Numbered from the stretch's first letter, positions 24,966-38,839 are shown. The stretch: DNA of 64,000 bases from Acanthacorydalis orientalis (GCA_034766995.1 CM068315.1:41338818-41402817), one strand, 5' to 3'. The notes: generated by a model not told the origin, from the letters alone. A program made the numbers and translations.

Positions 24966-25502
24966 CACTTTTTTTAGAACTGTTTACTAAACTGAAACAA
25001 GATATTAAAATAGAAATGTAAGAATGCAACGTCAAATGACTATATATTTTTTCTGAATATAAATATTCATTATCAATACATAAATATAGAAATAAATGAA
25101 AATTACATGTTTTTAATTTCAAATGATTCAATCTAAACTTTCGACTGATTGTAGAATAAGTATATAATTTAAATAAATTTATGTATTGAATTCATATTAT
25201 AATAAAAATACCTACAGAGGGTCAAGCAAAATTAACAATCATAATAGTTGTGTAATCGCTCGAAAACTATTATACAGAGTTAGATATTCATCAAGATGTT
25301 TTCAAGCTTTAAACCATACTAATGCACGATCAAAATTTTAACGTAATCGCAGAGTGTCAATTATGATTCATTATCTAAGGATCTTTTATTCAATCCACTG
25401 AAATAAATTTTAAAAAAAGTGTTTCGAATCAAGAAATGCTACACACATTCCATAATCTTTTTTATAAGAACTCAAAACACACCTAAGAATAAAACTATTA
25501 GA

Positions 25503-25505
<3 letters not shown>

Positions 25506-25579
<74 letters not shown>

Positions 25580-25617
25580 TATATATATATGTACATACAT
25601 ATATATATATATATATT
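25506..25617. repeat. Compound (TA)n
   Basis: A long TA run followed by AATATATA and GTACATACATATA interruptions, 110 bp in all. Confidence 0.95.
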
Positions 25618-25847
25618 GTACATTCTCAAAACTATTTCATATATTTTCATCCAATTTATAACAGGTATTTTGATATTAAACACTTAAAATTTTAAGAAAT
25701 AAAATCTTAATATACCTCTACTGGTTTACATCAAAATAGAAATATCAATATAATGAACGAACGTAATTAGAAGAGAGAGTTTTCAGACACTGATGACCTT
25801 AATTGTTGACACAACCTTAAACCCCAAATAACTAATTAATTACAAAA

Positions 25848-26182
25848 TAGTTTTAATTTCCTTTTTTCACATCACAAACCATAAACAGTTTCCTGATCAA
25901 AATTATTCCAATAAACGATTATTGATCACTTTTATGTGCACTTTGATGGCAATGATATCCATCCTCAGAACACCCAAGTACAAAGGAATCAAATTTTAAA
26001 AATCACAGTTTTTCTCTACCTTGAAAATTTGAGGATAGCATAACCTCTAAAATTCTCATAATCGACAATAAAATTTGATCAATAATCGTGTATTGATCGT
26101 TTTTGATCAGAAAAAACTTTTATGATTTATGAGTTTAAAAAAGGATTCATTTGTGAAAGTGAATCTAAGCACAGTGCCCAGA
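25848..26182. repeat. Palindromic MITE family, copy 5
   Basis: The left arm has ATCACAAACCATAAACAG and AATAAACGATTATTGATCAC. The right arm has GATCAATAATCGTGTATTGA, GGATTCATTTGTGAAAGTGA and ATCTAAGCACAGTGCC. Confidence 0.75.
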
Positions 26183-26602
26183 ACTGTTATGGGATTAATT
26201 ACTTGCACATCTCTTCTATGACCATTTTACAAATATTAAGTATATATATAAAAGAGAATAATATATTTAAAAATCAAAGTACACCTACAATTCAGATTTA
26301 AACAATTTATTCCGTTTATTTACTATATATATATTTAATTACTATTGGGTACTTTTTTAATTTATACTATTAACTATCAAATATTTTTATTACTTTATAT
26401 TAAATAAAAAAACACTCATATGCGCAATAATTTTTTACCTGAAAAGAAATTTCAAATTGTTAACTATTCATTTCAAATAATTAACTTCTCAATAAATTAA
26501 AAAACGTCTACTCAATTGTAAATTTAAAACCTATAAATGAAAGCAAACTCATGATAACATATTAAATAGTAATAATGAAAACATAGTAAGAATTATTACT
26601 TT

Positions 26603-26952
26603 TTAGCACTGTGGTTAAATTCAATACTCAGATGAATTACCATTTCATAAACCAGAGATTTTTATTCTGTTTAAAATATTCAATAATTAATTAATGATCA
26701 ACTCGATTATTTCTTACATGCACATCGATTATAATACCATCATCTTCAAAAAACTGAAGCACAGAAAAATCTGTAAGTTTTCATGATTATCTCTATTTGA
26801 TTTATTTATATATTTACGATTCATGCTCATTTTGAAATGGGCATAAACAGCAATCAAAATAATAATTAATTGTTAGACATTTTGATTAAAAACTTTTTGC
26901 GTACTTTGTGAAGAATGAAAATTCATTTATGAAAGTAAAATGTAATTAACTG
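26603..26952. repeat. Palindromic MITE family, copy 6
   Basis: The left terminus is TAGCACTGTGGTTAAATTCA. The centre has AAGCACAGAAAAATCTG. The right arm has GGGCATAAACAGCAATCAAA and TTCATTTATGAAAGTAAA. A short unrelated-looking insertion (about 26785-26835) interrupts the right arm. Confidence 0.7.
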
Positions 26953-26959
26953 ATAATTA

Positions 26960-28010
26960 AGTGTCGCTTATTCGACGTAATGAACACTTTAATAACTCAA
27001 ACAGAAAAAAATGATGTCTTAAAAGTATTTAGTATTAATCATTAGTATTAATCTTAAAAATATTTAGTTAAATACTACGAATAAACAAAAAGACAATCTC
27101 TAAAAACCACAAAAAAAAATTAGCTAATTCTGTTTCTTTTAAATAAAAATAAAAAAACAATGCAAATAAGTTTGTCTAAAAAAATATACAAACAAATAAT
27201 TGAATAAAGAAGAGAAACAGAAATTAGAAGTACATCAAATATTTCAATAACAAAACAAAAATTAAATGTTATTGTTAAATTACTTTGCGTGTTATATTTT
27301 CGTAGTGTCAGCGATCTGTATTATTTTAAATTATTTTTCTAGTACACATTTTCTTGGAACTCATTAGAATAACAAAAACAAATTTTATACTAATATACAA
27401 AAACAATATTAATTACATTAATAGAACACACTTAGTATAAACAAAAAATGTAAATAAAGTCTGCCCGCGTTTGTAAAAGTGCGATCAAAATAAATAAAGA
27501 GTTTGAACGAAGAGTTAATTAGAAAAATATCAAGTTAAAGAACGATTCGTATTCTAATTTCTAATAGAATTTGTATTTCAAATACAAAATGCATATTTAT
27601 TAAATATTAAATGTTACTTTTATGCACTCATACTAGTGATTTCATACACTTATCTAACTATATGACAGATTTTTTAAAAGATCATGTTACAAAACTTTCA
27701 TTTAAACATATTATATTTTGGTGCTTTATAAAAGCAAATAAAGTCATTATATTTCCTAAAATATTCACTGATAACTACAAAAAATCAAATAATAAAATAT
27801 TTTTTCGAATTGCTCAAAAATGTAAACAGTAAAAATAATAGGTATACAAAACTGAATTTAATCAAATATATCCTAGCCCTGAACTAAAATTATAAGGCCC
27901 TTATTATTAGTATTAGCAAAAAATCGGATTGATAAAAAAGAATTCAAATTAATCGCTCGGCTTATCAATTACATTACGTTTGGTCGTTTGAGGGTATTGT
28001 GTGTGTTTGT
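26960..28010. other. Non-coding AT-rich sequence
   Basis: No gene or element is supported. A 73-codon plus frame at 27611 shows no feature. Confidence 0.55.
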
Positions 28011-28011
28011 A

Positions 28012-28037
28012 TGTATATATATATATATATATGTATG

Positions 28038-28071
<34 letters not shown>
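28012..28071. repeat. Interrupted (TA)n/(GTAT)n
   Basis: TA runs flank ATGTATGTATGTGTATA. Confidence 0.9.
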
Positions 28072-28074
<3 letters not shown>

Positions 28075-28571
28075 TTAATAAAATTATATTTAATATCTAT
28101 TAAAAGTTGTATTGTATTTTAATATTTCACATTTCGTAGTGATTCTTTTTGTCTAGTTTAGTCTTGTTCTAAATACACATTTATTCCTTAGCATCTACAA
28201 GTACGACTAATAACAAAGTATCATTAAAATAAAAACAATTTATTACATAGTAATTATATTTTTGTAGGCCCTACATGTACTATAATTGAATACTTTTAAA
28301 ATATGAGTATTTAATTATGAATTAAAACAGCATTTTTTTCAATAACTAAATATTTTACTTATCGTTCACCTACACTCATTACCCATAGGTGATAAATCCT
28401 GTATTAACCCGAATATAAGACAAGTCCAAGCTTTTTACGACCTCAAAGAAATCGAAAAAAAAATTATAACACGACGCAGGTTCTCCAAAAAAAAAATATA
28501 AAATATATTGATTTAAAGTTTTTAATAGAAAGTAATATTTACAAAATTATATAAATATAGTGTTGTTTAAA

Positions 28572-28665
28572 ACGCCTACAGTGGCGTGCCAGCCTGAACC
28601 TCTGAAGATACAAATATGTGAAGAAATAATTTTTGTGGTTTGTGAAAGTGAATTTAATCAATCAA
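28572..28665. repeat. Possible hAT terminus and MITE fragment
   Basis: CAGTGGCGTGCCAGCCTG at 28579 has the look of a hAT terminus. It is followed at about 28630 by TTTTGTGGTTTGTGAAAGTG, a decayed right end of the palindromic MITE family. Confidence 0.3.
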
Positions 28666-29037
28666 AAAAAATTAATGACAGTCAAGTTCGCAGTTTTGCT
28701 TAGAAATATCCTTAAAGAAACTTTTTTTTATAACACTACAAATTATAAGGAACATATTTAAAATTTATATAATTAAAAGTGTTAAGACAACCTGAATGTT
28801 TCAAATAAGGAAAGAAAACGAAAATAAATTATAAATTCATCAAATTTAGAATGTACTTCTTGTTAAGATTGTGATAAATATTCCTATCAAATTCAAATCT
28901 ACAAAGTAATTTTGCTTTCATACATTTTATTTTAACAAATGTATAAAAATAAAATGTTTAACAATTATTAATGAAACGAGACTATTCAGAGATAATACAT
29001 TATTTTATTTTTAATAAAATATATAAATTATTATAAT

Positions 29038-29236
<199 letters not shown>

Positions 29237-29239
29237 TAT

Positions 29240-30640
29240 TATAATATTTATGCGTCAATATTTGTTTGAATATTTAAATAAAGAATAATAAGAAAAACAT
29301 AAAATCTTGACATCAGTATATACTTTGACGTGCACTATTTTCTCTTTATTGTCAATATTTTGATTTATATAATTGATTATATATATAATATGACAACGTG
29401 TTATTTGTATACATACATGTAAAACGAAATCCAAAAAAAATTGTAATTCATATTTATTTAATTCACTAATAGAATAAACTATTTAAAATATATGTTCTAA
29501 ATGAGTATTTATTATTTTTAAAAAAAAAAACTTTTTTAATCAATTCTAGATATTATCTATTTCATTGTTCTTGCACATAAAAACAAACATATACGCAAAA
29601 CTTAAAAATTAAAACGAAAATAAACAGAACGAAAGAAAAACAAAACTCGAACTTCCCGCGTATAATAATATACGTGTTCCTTATTGCAGTTCAAACAATC
29701 AACTGACAACATAACGAACGCTAACTTTAACTTCCCCCACCATTTTAACAGAAGCAATCAGTTATAATACATACCCCGTATTCAATATGCTTATTACTGT
29801 CTAATACATGCATATGCATGTTCTATTATCTTTATCTTACATTTTACTTATATTCATATAATTAATTAGGAGAATAGAATTTTAGAAAATTGGCTTAATA
29901 AATATATAATTAAGTATTTATCAAACTGATGGATTATTACTATTTATTATCTACGATTATAACTGTTATAATCGAATGAAATATTAACAAGTGATGTATC
30001 ATCCCATCATTACTTTAAATTGAATTAGAACCGAAGGATTAGAAAAGTTTTTTTTCATTTTTTACAGATTCTTATTTTGTAGACAAACGAACTGTTTGTG
30101 TTTTCAACCTATACTATATCAATATTGACGGAATGTTTAAAAGGAATGTGACATTTTAAAAAAATATCTGTATTGTCAAACTGATTTCTTCACAATCATT
30201 GTTTTGAAGGAGTGGTCTTTTACTGTTTGCTTTGAATACTTTTGATGGCATTTTTTTACTTTTAAATCCTCAAGAAAACATAACTAAGCCGACAGTAAAC
30301 TGAGGATACAAAATTAAAGAAATTATCTGTATTCACTCAGCAGTGTTTAGGAAAATATAGTAAAACCCATAAATCAAATTAAATACAAAAGAATATTTAA
30401 TTCAGTCTGCAATATTAATTAATTAATTTCGTTGCATCTTTGTGTTTATGTCTTTGATTTTTTTACATGACAACAAAAAAATATCTATAAACAAGAGTTT
30501 ACTATTTACACGAACCATTATACTTATTTGAAATATTATACTGCAGAATAGCGGTTGGTTAAGTAATGAAGTCATGAAATAACATCATTGTAGCATATCT
30601 ACATGCAATGTTCTTTCTTTTATATTCAATGTGATGTTCA
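29240..30640. other. Non-coding AT-rich sequence
   Basis: Nothing supported. A slightly GC-richer patch lies at 29650-29800. Confidence 0.55.
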
Positions 30641-30661
30641 AAATTTATTAAGCATTGAAAG

Positions 30662-30662
<1 letters not shown>

Positions 30663-30750
<88 letters not shown>

Positions 30751-30752
30751 GT
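30663..30752. repeat. (TA)n microsatellite
   Basis: About 41 TA units ending in GTATATGTGTG. Confidence 0.95.
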
Positions 30753-30934
30753 GTGGAAATTGTAAAAAAAAATGAGAGATGAAATATTAAATAACGATAC
30801 TCGACTGAGTTTTTTCAAATTTTTTCTCACCTTTGTTTTGGAATAATTTCAAGTAATTAAGGTTTTACGATCAGTATTTAAAGTTTAAACTAGACGTAAA
30901 TATCACAAATACATTATTCTCTTATCATATAAAC

Positions 30935-31045
30935 ACCATTTTTTCTGATCGAAAATTTTCAATAAATAATTATTCATTGATCATTTATATTATTTCTTAT
31001 ACACATTTCTATCACTCTGAGAACAACCAAATCCACATTTCTAAC
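30935..31045. repeat. Palindromic MITE family, copy 7 (fragment)
   Basis: Only the inner left arm remains: TTTCTGATCGAAAATTTTCA, AATAATTATTCATTGATCAT and TACACATTTCTATCACTCTG. Confidence 0.5.
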
Positions 31046-31802
31046 AGGACGCTATTCAAAAAAATCGTTTAATTTTTAAATGCAAATTTAAGAACTTTGC
31101 GTAAGATAATTCATAAACATGTTAAGTAATAAATGTATATACAACAATAAAATTAATATTAACTATGTATTAGGTATGAAGTTCTTAGTTATTGCTTATA
31201 TAATTATTAGTTAGTATAATTATATTAGTTTAGAAAAATGAAATTGATTTTTTTTTATTTTCGGCTAGAGTGCCTTCCCCTGGTAGATGTTGAAGACTTT
31301 CATTTTTTTCAGTTCAGTTCAGTCTTTAAAATTTACCTGAAGATAGCACTTGTAATGGAGAACAGATACTTAACTTATTCAAAATAACAAAGACCAGTAG
31401 GGCAATGTATTAAAGTGATCACTGATATAAAAACACACAATTAAATATAACCTGTTATATTGTGGTTTTAGGATAAAATGATTTTTTTAACTAAAAAATT
31501 CAAGTTAATTCTAAAGAAATGTATTTGATTAATTTACAAAAAAAAGAAAATAACTTCCAATAATAATTTCTTGATTTGGATCGTTTACTAGACATCAGTC
31601 AAAAAGAAATGTCATTAAAGAAAAATTACTCAAATATATAAATTAACATAAAATAATCAAGGCTATGAAAAAAAGAATTAATGTTAATGATTATTCCATT
31701 TTCAATAAAGATGCAAGAATCTAATTTGAATTGCAATCCTGTACACTAGAACTATTTTATTATTTTGTATGTCTTCAGCAAAAGATTTTAGTTAGTTTAC
31801 GA

Positions 31803-32056
31803 TTCTGACATTGTGGCTAAATTTGTTTTTACAAACAAATTTGTTTCATTTCAAGGACTAAAAAAAATATTTCTGAACAATAATTACTGGTTGTTTTTAT
31901 TGTTGCTTACGCGTACATCGATGGGGAAATCGTAATATTTAGAGCACCAAGATACAGAAAAATATACAAAAAAATGATCAATAATGATTTAGCCAAAAAA
32001 ATGTTTTGTGGTTTATGAAATAAACAAAGAATTCATTTGTGAAACTAAAGTTAAGA
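31803..32056. repeat. Palindromic MITE family, copy 8
   Basis: The left terminus is ACATTGTGGCTAAATTTG. The centre has TATTGTTGCTTACGCGTACA, TCGATGGGGAAATCG and AGATACAGAAAAATA. The right arm has GATCAATAATGATTTAGCC, TTTTGTGGTTTATGAAAT and GAATTCATTTGTGAAACT. Confidence 0.75.
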
Positions 32057-32112
32057 ATTTATGATAGCTGATGAACACACACACATAATATAAAATAAAA
32101 TTTATTTATTTG

Positions 32113-32115
<3 letters not shown>

Positions 32116-32150
<35 letters not shown>

Positions 32151-32152
32151 CA
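32116..32152. repeat. (TA)n microsatellite
   Basis: About 15 TA units followed by CATACA. Confidence 0.9.
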
Positions 32153-33073
32153 CTTAAAAAAAATCAATAACAACAAATAAGTATAGAACAACTAGATTTA
32201 TTAATTATCATTTTGAGGTCAGAAATAATAAGATATCGAAATAAATATTGAATTTATCTGAAATAGTATACTTACATTGTCATAAAACAACATCTGCAAT
32301 CAAACTTTTTTACACTGTATGCATTTATAAACCGAATGCATGTTATTATCAATTAATTACAGTTTCTTTAATATCTTATTTTGGCCTTCAAAAGTAATAA
32401 ATTAAAATGTACTTCGTTTATCTCAATAGTACCCTCATATATTCATGTAGACTAATAATAACGACAAATAAAACAATAGCAAGACAGTTATATGAGATAG
32501 TTAAGAGTTATTAACCACAGAGGCGCTGACAACATAGACATCAAACAACCCCTTTTGTTTTTTATTCAATATAAAGCAGAATGACTGTATATAATGGTAC
32601 ATAAAATTATACTGTTATCTTATTTTAATAAGAGACACATTTTGAACAATTATGGTTGGATATAAAAATAAAATACAGAGATATGATTTTCGGTGTTGAC
32701 AATTAATATCTCTTTCTTTTTCACTACATAACAAATAAGTAAAATGAAATAAAAATACTATCGAAATGAATGTGAGAAAAACTTGACTCGAAATAATTTA
32801 AGTACAGTATGTATATTTTTATCAGATATTATTTCAATACATAAATTAACTGTTTGATAAAAACACTTCTGTGCCTTTGTGAATGACATTTTCAATATAA
32901 AATGCAAAATACTATTTTATCATTTTTTCTAATTTTATTTGTCATCGCTACATTATAAAATCACGTAAAAATATATACATATTTTACATATCAATATTTT
33001 ATTTTTTCACAGCACTGAACATTTTCTGAACGAAAATGTTCAATGATTGATTAAAATATCAAATCGTTTTTTT

Positions 33074-33416
33074 GAACTCTAACTAAACTCATTTTTACAA
33101 ATGAGTTTTTTATTCTTCAATAAACCATTTTTATGAACAAAAATGTTCTATATATATTCTTGATCATTTTTTATTACTGTTTATACGCATTTCCATAACA
33201 ATGCTATTATCTTTAGAGTACTTACAGAAAATAAATGTTTGTATCTTACAAGATTTTTTTCACATTAGCTCTCTGAAGGTGATGACAACGTCATCAAAAT
33301 ATGTGTTAACAGCAATAAAAAATTATCAATAGTCGATTATTTAATATTTTTGAACAATTTCAATTGTATGCGAAGGAGTAAAAGATTCATTTGTGAGAGT
33401 CAGTACCACAGTACCA
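33074..33416. repeat. Palindromic MITE family, copy 9
   Basis: The left terminus CTAACTAAACTCATTTTTAC leads to TTGATCATTTTTTATTACTG. The right arm has CAGCAATAAAAAATTATCAA and GATTCATTTGTGAGAGTCAG and ends TACCACAGTACCAA. Confidence 0.7.
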
Positions 33417-34261
33417 AAGAAGTAGTGATATATAAAAATTACCAAAAAAAACAAAGTAAAAATGTAAAGTTCTCCACCGTCGCAGTCACTTAGATATAAA
33501 AGTAATAACCAGTCATGTTTCAAATTTCATTCAATTTTTAATAAAAAATTTAATGCAAAATTCAGATCTTTATGTCCTTTATTAATTATTGTCCTGATGG
33601 TCTTTCTCTCTTTGAATCAACTAAATGTCTACTCTTCACTTTTGATTTTTGAAACCTCTTTAAAATCTATCTGGTAGTCGTGCAGAAAATAGTAGTGGAG
33701 AGCAGACACTTAGCTGACCCCGATGAACGAAGGTCGCCAAAATAGGATACAGGTATGAAATCAAACAATTATAATTAATCCTTATTGATATTTCAACATT
33801 TACTGAAAATGCTTTACAAAAATGAAAACATTTTCTTTTTTTTAAGAAGAACCAAACAAAAACAATATTAATGAAAAAAGTATTTATTTAAATTTCATTA
33901 ATCTGATTGGTAAATTACAAATTGTCAAAGATTTTTCACATTTATAACTACTACCAAAAAGGTCAGAAATTAAAATAAAAAAGATTTTTCTATAAATTAA
34001 TATCTCCAAATTTTATTGCGCTCAAGTATTGTTCTGATAGACGAGAAAATCAATGTTAAAAATTTTAAAATATTAGTTTAATTATATATTATATTTTATT
34101 TATCTACGATACTATTGTACAAGTCTAAAAAAAAATAATATGAAGAACAAAAAATTAGTTCTTATTAAATTTTACTTAATATAAAATTTTAATTTTGTAA
34201 CAATACAAAAAGCTTTCTATTTAATATTCTAATATTATCAAACTTTTTTGTGCTAAATTAA

Positions 34262-34465
34262 TTTTCTAATGGACGAAAAGATTGAGTTTTCTGTACCTTA
34301 GCGTTCTAAAGATAATTGCATTACCATCAAAATGTGCATGAACAACAATTAAAAATGGTCAATAATGATTTCTTAAACATTTTTGATCAGAATTGTTTTG
34401 TGATTTGAGGAGTAAAAAAGAATTCATTTGTGAAAGACAATCTCGTTTATCCTAATTCCCAAGAT
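34262..34465. repeat. Palindromic MITE family, copy 10 (right half)
   Basis: It runs from the centre (GATTGAGTTTTCTGTACCTT) through CATCAAAATGTGCATGAACA, GGTCAATAATGATTTCTTAA and TTTTGATCAGAATTGTTTTG to GAATTCATTTGTGAAAGACA. Confidence 0.7.
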
Positions 34466-34909
34466 TAGTGGATTTTCGATTTAAATTGCAGGAAAATTTA
34501 CAATAGTGTTCTGATATATGTTTTTCTAAAGATTCGCATCGTTGAATTCCCAAATTCTAACATTTTATATTAATTAATTCTGTTAAATTCAACTGAAGTT
34601 TTTAACTTGTATAGCTATTCTAAAATAATAGCTTATATAACTAATTTATATTGTGTTTTCACAAAAAACACCTAGTTTATAGCCCACAGTAGTTACTTTT
34701 TATTTTCTAAATCAAAAGATCGTAGAAGAAAAAGATTCATCATGAGCAAAAAAGTACTACAAGCTATTGTTGATAATTATAAAAATAAATTTTGTGACTA
34801 TTTTTACCTTGGTATTGTTGCAAAATACAAAATATGCATTGAAATAAAATATTAAAAAACGTTCCCTTTATAAGTTTCTTTCCATATCAAATGGAACGCT
34901 TTCTGATCC

Positions 34910-34910
<1 letters not shown>

Positions 34911-34976
<66 letters not shown>
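34911..34976. repeat. (TA)n microsatellite
   Basis: About 32 TA units. Confidence 0.95.
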
Positions 34977-34980
<4 letters not shown>

Positions 34981-35039
34981 TAGTTTCTAATTATACAACA
35001 ATTCGGTTTTTAAACAAACTTCTAATACATACAATTAAC

Positions 35040-35420
35040 GTACAGACAATTTATGATTTTTGAAAAGGGAGCCCATCAAGTGCATTATCGTTTTAAAAAC
35101 AGTTCATTAACTATAACCGAATATCATTTTTCTGTTTCATATTCATGTAAAACAAATGATTCTATTTCCATCGCCAACGGAAGAACGAAATGCTCAGACC
35201 AATTAATAATTCGGACATTAACATGCGTCATACGCGTTTCATTTATTTCGACTCGACTCTATTTTGACCATTCCGGTATTCCCACGTTTTGCCTGAAATG
35301 CATACTCACTCATACATACAAACTCATAGATATATGTATGGTACGCATGTTGAGACAAAACAATGACGTTTGCCTTTAGGAATTGTACGCATGGATGCAA
35401 TGAACTCTGGCCCATTGTAC
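35040..35420. other. Mixed-composition stretch with a 108-codon open frame, coding status doubtful
   Basis: Plus-strand frame 35053-35379 is open and free of simple repeats, but it has no recognisable domain, no splice context and ordinary composition. I treat it as possible non-coding conserved sequence. Confidence 0.2.
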
Positions 35421-35486
35421 GAAGATGGTTCTACACATAAATAAATGGATGAATAGTAGATAAATAGATAGAGCATGTTGTATAAC

Positions 35487-35494
35487 ATATATAC

Positions 35495-35545
<51 letters not shown>
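35487..35545. repeat. (TA)n with CATATA start
   Basis: ACATATATACATATATACAT leads into about 20 TA units. Confidence 0.9.
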
Positions 35546-35549
<4 letters not shown>

Positions 35550-36529
35550 ACCGAAACTATGCATATGCTTAATTTAATCGCGTGATCACTCTTCCCACAA
35601 TAATTGATTCGCATCTAAACGTTCAGTTAATCTTTCTCGTACAAAAAAAAATAATGGATTTAATGCCAGTGTAAAGTTAAAATTGATCTGATTTATAATT
35701 TAGATAATGGTATAAGTGTCTTAAACATTTATTTAATTATCAGCTTTGAAGACTTCGACGATTTTTTTAAAAAAAAAGAGCTCGACAGTGATTAGAGAAG
35801 GTATACTCGAGCTTGTAAGAGATTTAAAATAATTAAAATCATCTAATTCCAGACCGATTACATTAGAACATTATTGATTAGTAATTTAATAAAAAAATAA
35901 ACTAGAAAATGCATACGAAAATAATTTGTAATTATTTGAATAATTTGGTTCCAGGCAGTTTGTTGATATACTAAATTTTAAATATTTTTAAAATTTAATA
36001 TGTCAACAAAGTAGCTTGAGACGACTCAAAATCTGAAACTAATATCAGATTATTACTCAAATAATTCATCAGAATGAAGATCAGTAGGAAAATGCATCAA
36101 CGGGATATCAAAACAGATAATTACAAATTTAACAATACACTTTTTTTATGATAAGTATATTCAGTATCAGGAATTTCTTTAAATGAAATAAAAATACCAT
36201 CTGTCGCATATTCCCTACATTAGTCTCTTTCTAAAATCAAATATAAAATAAGGGAATAGATCTAAAATTTATTACATATTATTTTATGATATTTGGAAAT
36301 GTACTGCAACTTTACATAGAGCAGTGCCATTGTTTTCAGAAAATATATACAAAAAACCGAAGTTTTTCAAGTACACTCAAATTAGAAAAAAACATGGAAT
36401 GTACATGTATTTATCTAATAATGAATTCTTCCAACTCGACGATCAATTGTCTCTTGTTTTCTTAAAGCGATAAATAATTTTTTATTTTATATTAATTATC
36501 ATCTTTTATTATATCTTACTATATATATA

Positions 36530-37142
36530 TTGAAATAAAAGGAACAGAAATAGAAGAAGTTACGAAGTATGTCTGTCTAGGCCAGCTTATCAACAGAGGT
36601 GGATCGTTGAAGAAGTAAACATGAGAATAAAAATGGGATGGGGCTCATTTGGACGAAACGCATCGATATTTAAGTCAACAAACCCATTCTGTTTGTAGGA
36701 AAAAGTATTTGATCAATATATATTCTACCAGTCCTTACCTACGACAACGAATTACACGATTAACACCAAATTCATTCAGACTCCAACAGTACAAAGAAGT
36801 ATGGAAAGCTGTATGCTATGAATAATGAGATGAGATAGGAATAGAATAGAATGGATACGAAAACAGATGGGAGTCACAAATGTAATAAGAACAGCAAACA
36901 GTAGTAAAGGTCTGAAATGAAAATGGGTGGGGCATGTTGCAAGAAAAGAAGACAAGCGATAGACAAAAGAAATTATTAACTGGGAATAAAAAGACCAAGA
37001 AAGAGACCAATGAACAGGTGGGATAAGCAAATTAAACATTTTATTAGAAATCAGTAAAAAAGAGAGGCATTCAATCGTACAAAATGGAAAATCATGGAGA
37101 GGTCTTTATCCAGCAGTGGATTAACAGAGGTTGCTACTGCTG

Positions 37143-37145
<3 letters not shown>
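36530..37145 (+). pseudogene. 3' end of a non-LTR retrotransposon (reverse transcriptase C-terminus), degenerate
   Basis: Plus-strand frames with stops retain the C-terminal RT region of a LINE: IEEVTKYVCLGQLINRGGSL, a degraded FDQYILPVLTYDNE, EWIRKQMGVTNVIRTA, then KWKWVGHVARKEDKR and KRPRKRPMNRWDKQIK, ending near FIQQWINRG. Order and spacing match the C-terminal ends of RTE/CR1/R4-type elements. The 5' part is absent, as is usual for truncated LINE insertions. The sequence passes through a GCT-rich end directly into a (TA)n tract at 37147, which may have grown from the element's 3' tail. Confidence 0.8.

Positions 37146-37146
<1 letters not shown>

Positions 37147-37195
<49 letters not shown>
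37147..37195. repeat. (TA)n microsatellite at the LINE 3' end
   Basis: About 24 TA units follow directly on the GCT-rich end of the LINE fragment. Confidence 0.9.
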
Positions 37196-37196
<1 letters not shown>

Positions 37197-37849
37197 TAAA
37201 AATTAATTTTATATAAATTGTTACATAGTATCTATACTAAGGACGCCAAACATATATATCAAACGTAATTCACGATTAGATATTAATAAGCATCAATTTC
37301 TTAATTTGTTTGTTTATATACTTTTATTGTCGGTTATTTATTTAGCTGGTACTATACATAATAGTTTAATAGAGATAGCATTGCTTATATAGTAGAATAC
37401 AAACAAGTATGCATATAAGTATAAAAATTACATAATTATTATTACTGATATATCAGACAAAAAGCTTGTTTAAGAACAGAATACAGCATTGAAGAAAATA
37501 AAATAAATAATAATACAGATAACTGACAAAGCCGAAATGTACACAAACAAAATAAAGAACGACACACTTACTTATCTAATAAAAATATGAATATAAAATT
37601 AGTAATCAGCATTTAAAATAAATTAATTATTTTATAAACATGAATAATAATAGTGCGATTATGTCAGTTAAGTTCTTTGGGAAAGATTTTTTCGATTTCG
37701 AACGTCTGTATTAGTATTTTACAAAATAATTCGGTTGTCAAATATATAAAATTGGATTATAAAATTATTTTAGAAACAAAAAAGACATATAAGCACAATC
37801 AATGCATTAATATGATTGTATTACAAGACTGATAATTCTCTTGACTAAC

Positions 37850-38045
37850 ATGCTATAATCCCTCAACGTACCGTATGAAATATGTGTCAAGCAAGAATGA
37901 ATGAAATGGCAGGCGCAGGAAATGGCCACTGAGTCTATCGGCGCGGATGACACAATCAACTAACGTGCAGAGACCTAATAAACTAACTGTCATAACAACA
38001 AAACAACCTCTTCTCCTGTATAAACCTTGATCTAAATACATACAT
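37850..38045. other. Non-coding GC-richer stretch
   Basis: A 190-bp block with words such as CAGGCGCAGGAAATGGCCAC and CTATCGGCGCGGATGACAC stands out from the AT background. No convincing reading frame, tRNA fold or element end is seen. It could be a conserved non-coding element or an old insertion. Confidence 0.3.
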
Positions 38046-38524
38046 ACGTTATATAAATATCTACCTACAATAATCGTTCGAAATCAAACCGAAGTTAAAA
38101 ACAATGTTACCAACTGATGAAAATCTGTTTTATATAAACGGCAACAAATTATTTTTAAAAGTCCAATCAAACACACCGATGTCCTTAATATTTTTGTAAC
38201 TTTTCATGTAAAGAATAGCATTCTTATATTTTTTTAAGAAAATAATTTATTTTTATGTATTATTGACAAGAATTAAATGAATAAAGGTTTTTTTAAAAAA
38301 ATTTTAGGCATAAATTATGAAACATGTTTTGACACTACAGCAAACAAGCTATGCCCAATACATAAACAAAAATAATTTTAATTAATTATTTGATATTAAC
38401 CAATACACTAAGATTCTAAAAAAGTTACATGCGATCCGATAGGGTCTTCAGTGACCCCAAATATTATACTTTATAATTTGAAACTTTTTAAATAATAAAA
38501 ATTATCTGATAAATCATATATTAC

Positions 38525-38616
38525 TAATCATATATAATTAGTAATATATGTTATTAAATTTATAATATATAATTATTAAATATGTTGTATATTTCAATCA
38601 TATATAATTGTGTAAG

Positions 38617-38651
<35 letters not shown>

Positions 38652-38700
38652 GTGTGTGTATATATATATGTTAGTGTGTGTGTGTACACACACTAATAAT
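38525..38700. repeat. Cluster of adjacent short perfect palindromes
   Basis: Successive hairpin-forming blocks: TACTAATCATATATAATTAG at 38520, then a (TA)n/(CA)n palindrome centred on ACACACATGTGTGTGT (about 38643-38660), then TTAGTGTGTGTGTGTACACA running to CACTAA (about 38671-38696). Confidence 0.7.
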
Positions 38701-38839
38701 TCGAAAAATGTGAATATATTTATTCAAAATATGACATTCCATTAGTTTTGTAAATTATGAAATATATGTATGAAAAATTTATCAAATTGTTATTTCAAAT
38801 AAAGTAAACAAGCTTACACCAATTAAAAAAATTCACTTA

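Noticed and set aside
35053..35379. 108-codon plus-strand frame
   Set aside because: Longest frame in the desert, but no recognisable family or exon context; kept only as a doubtful stretch.
36776..37039. 87-codon minus-strand frame
   Set aside because: Antisense of the LINE fragment.
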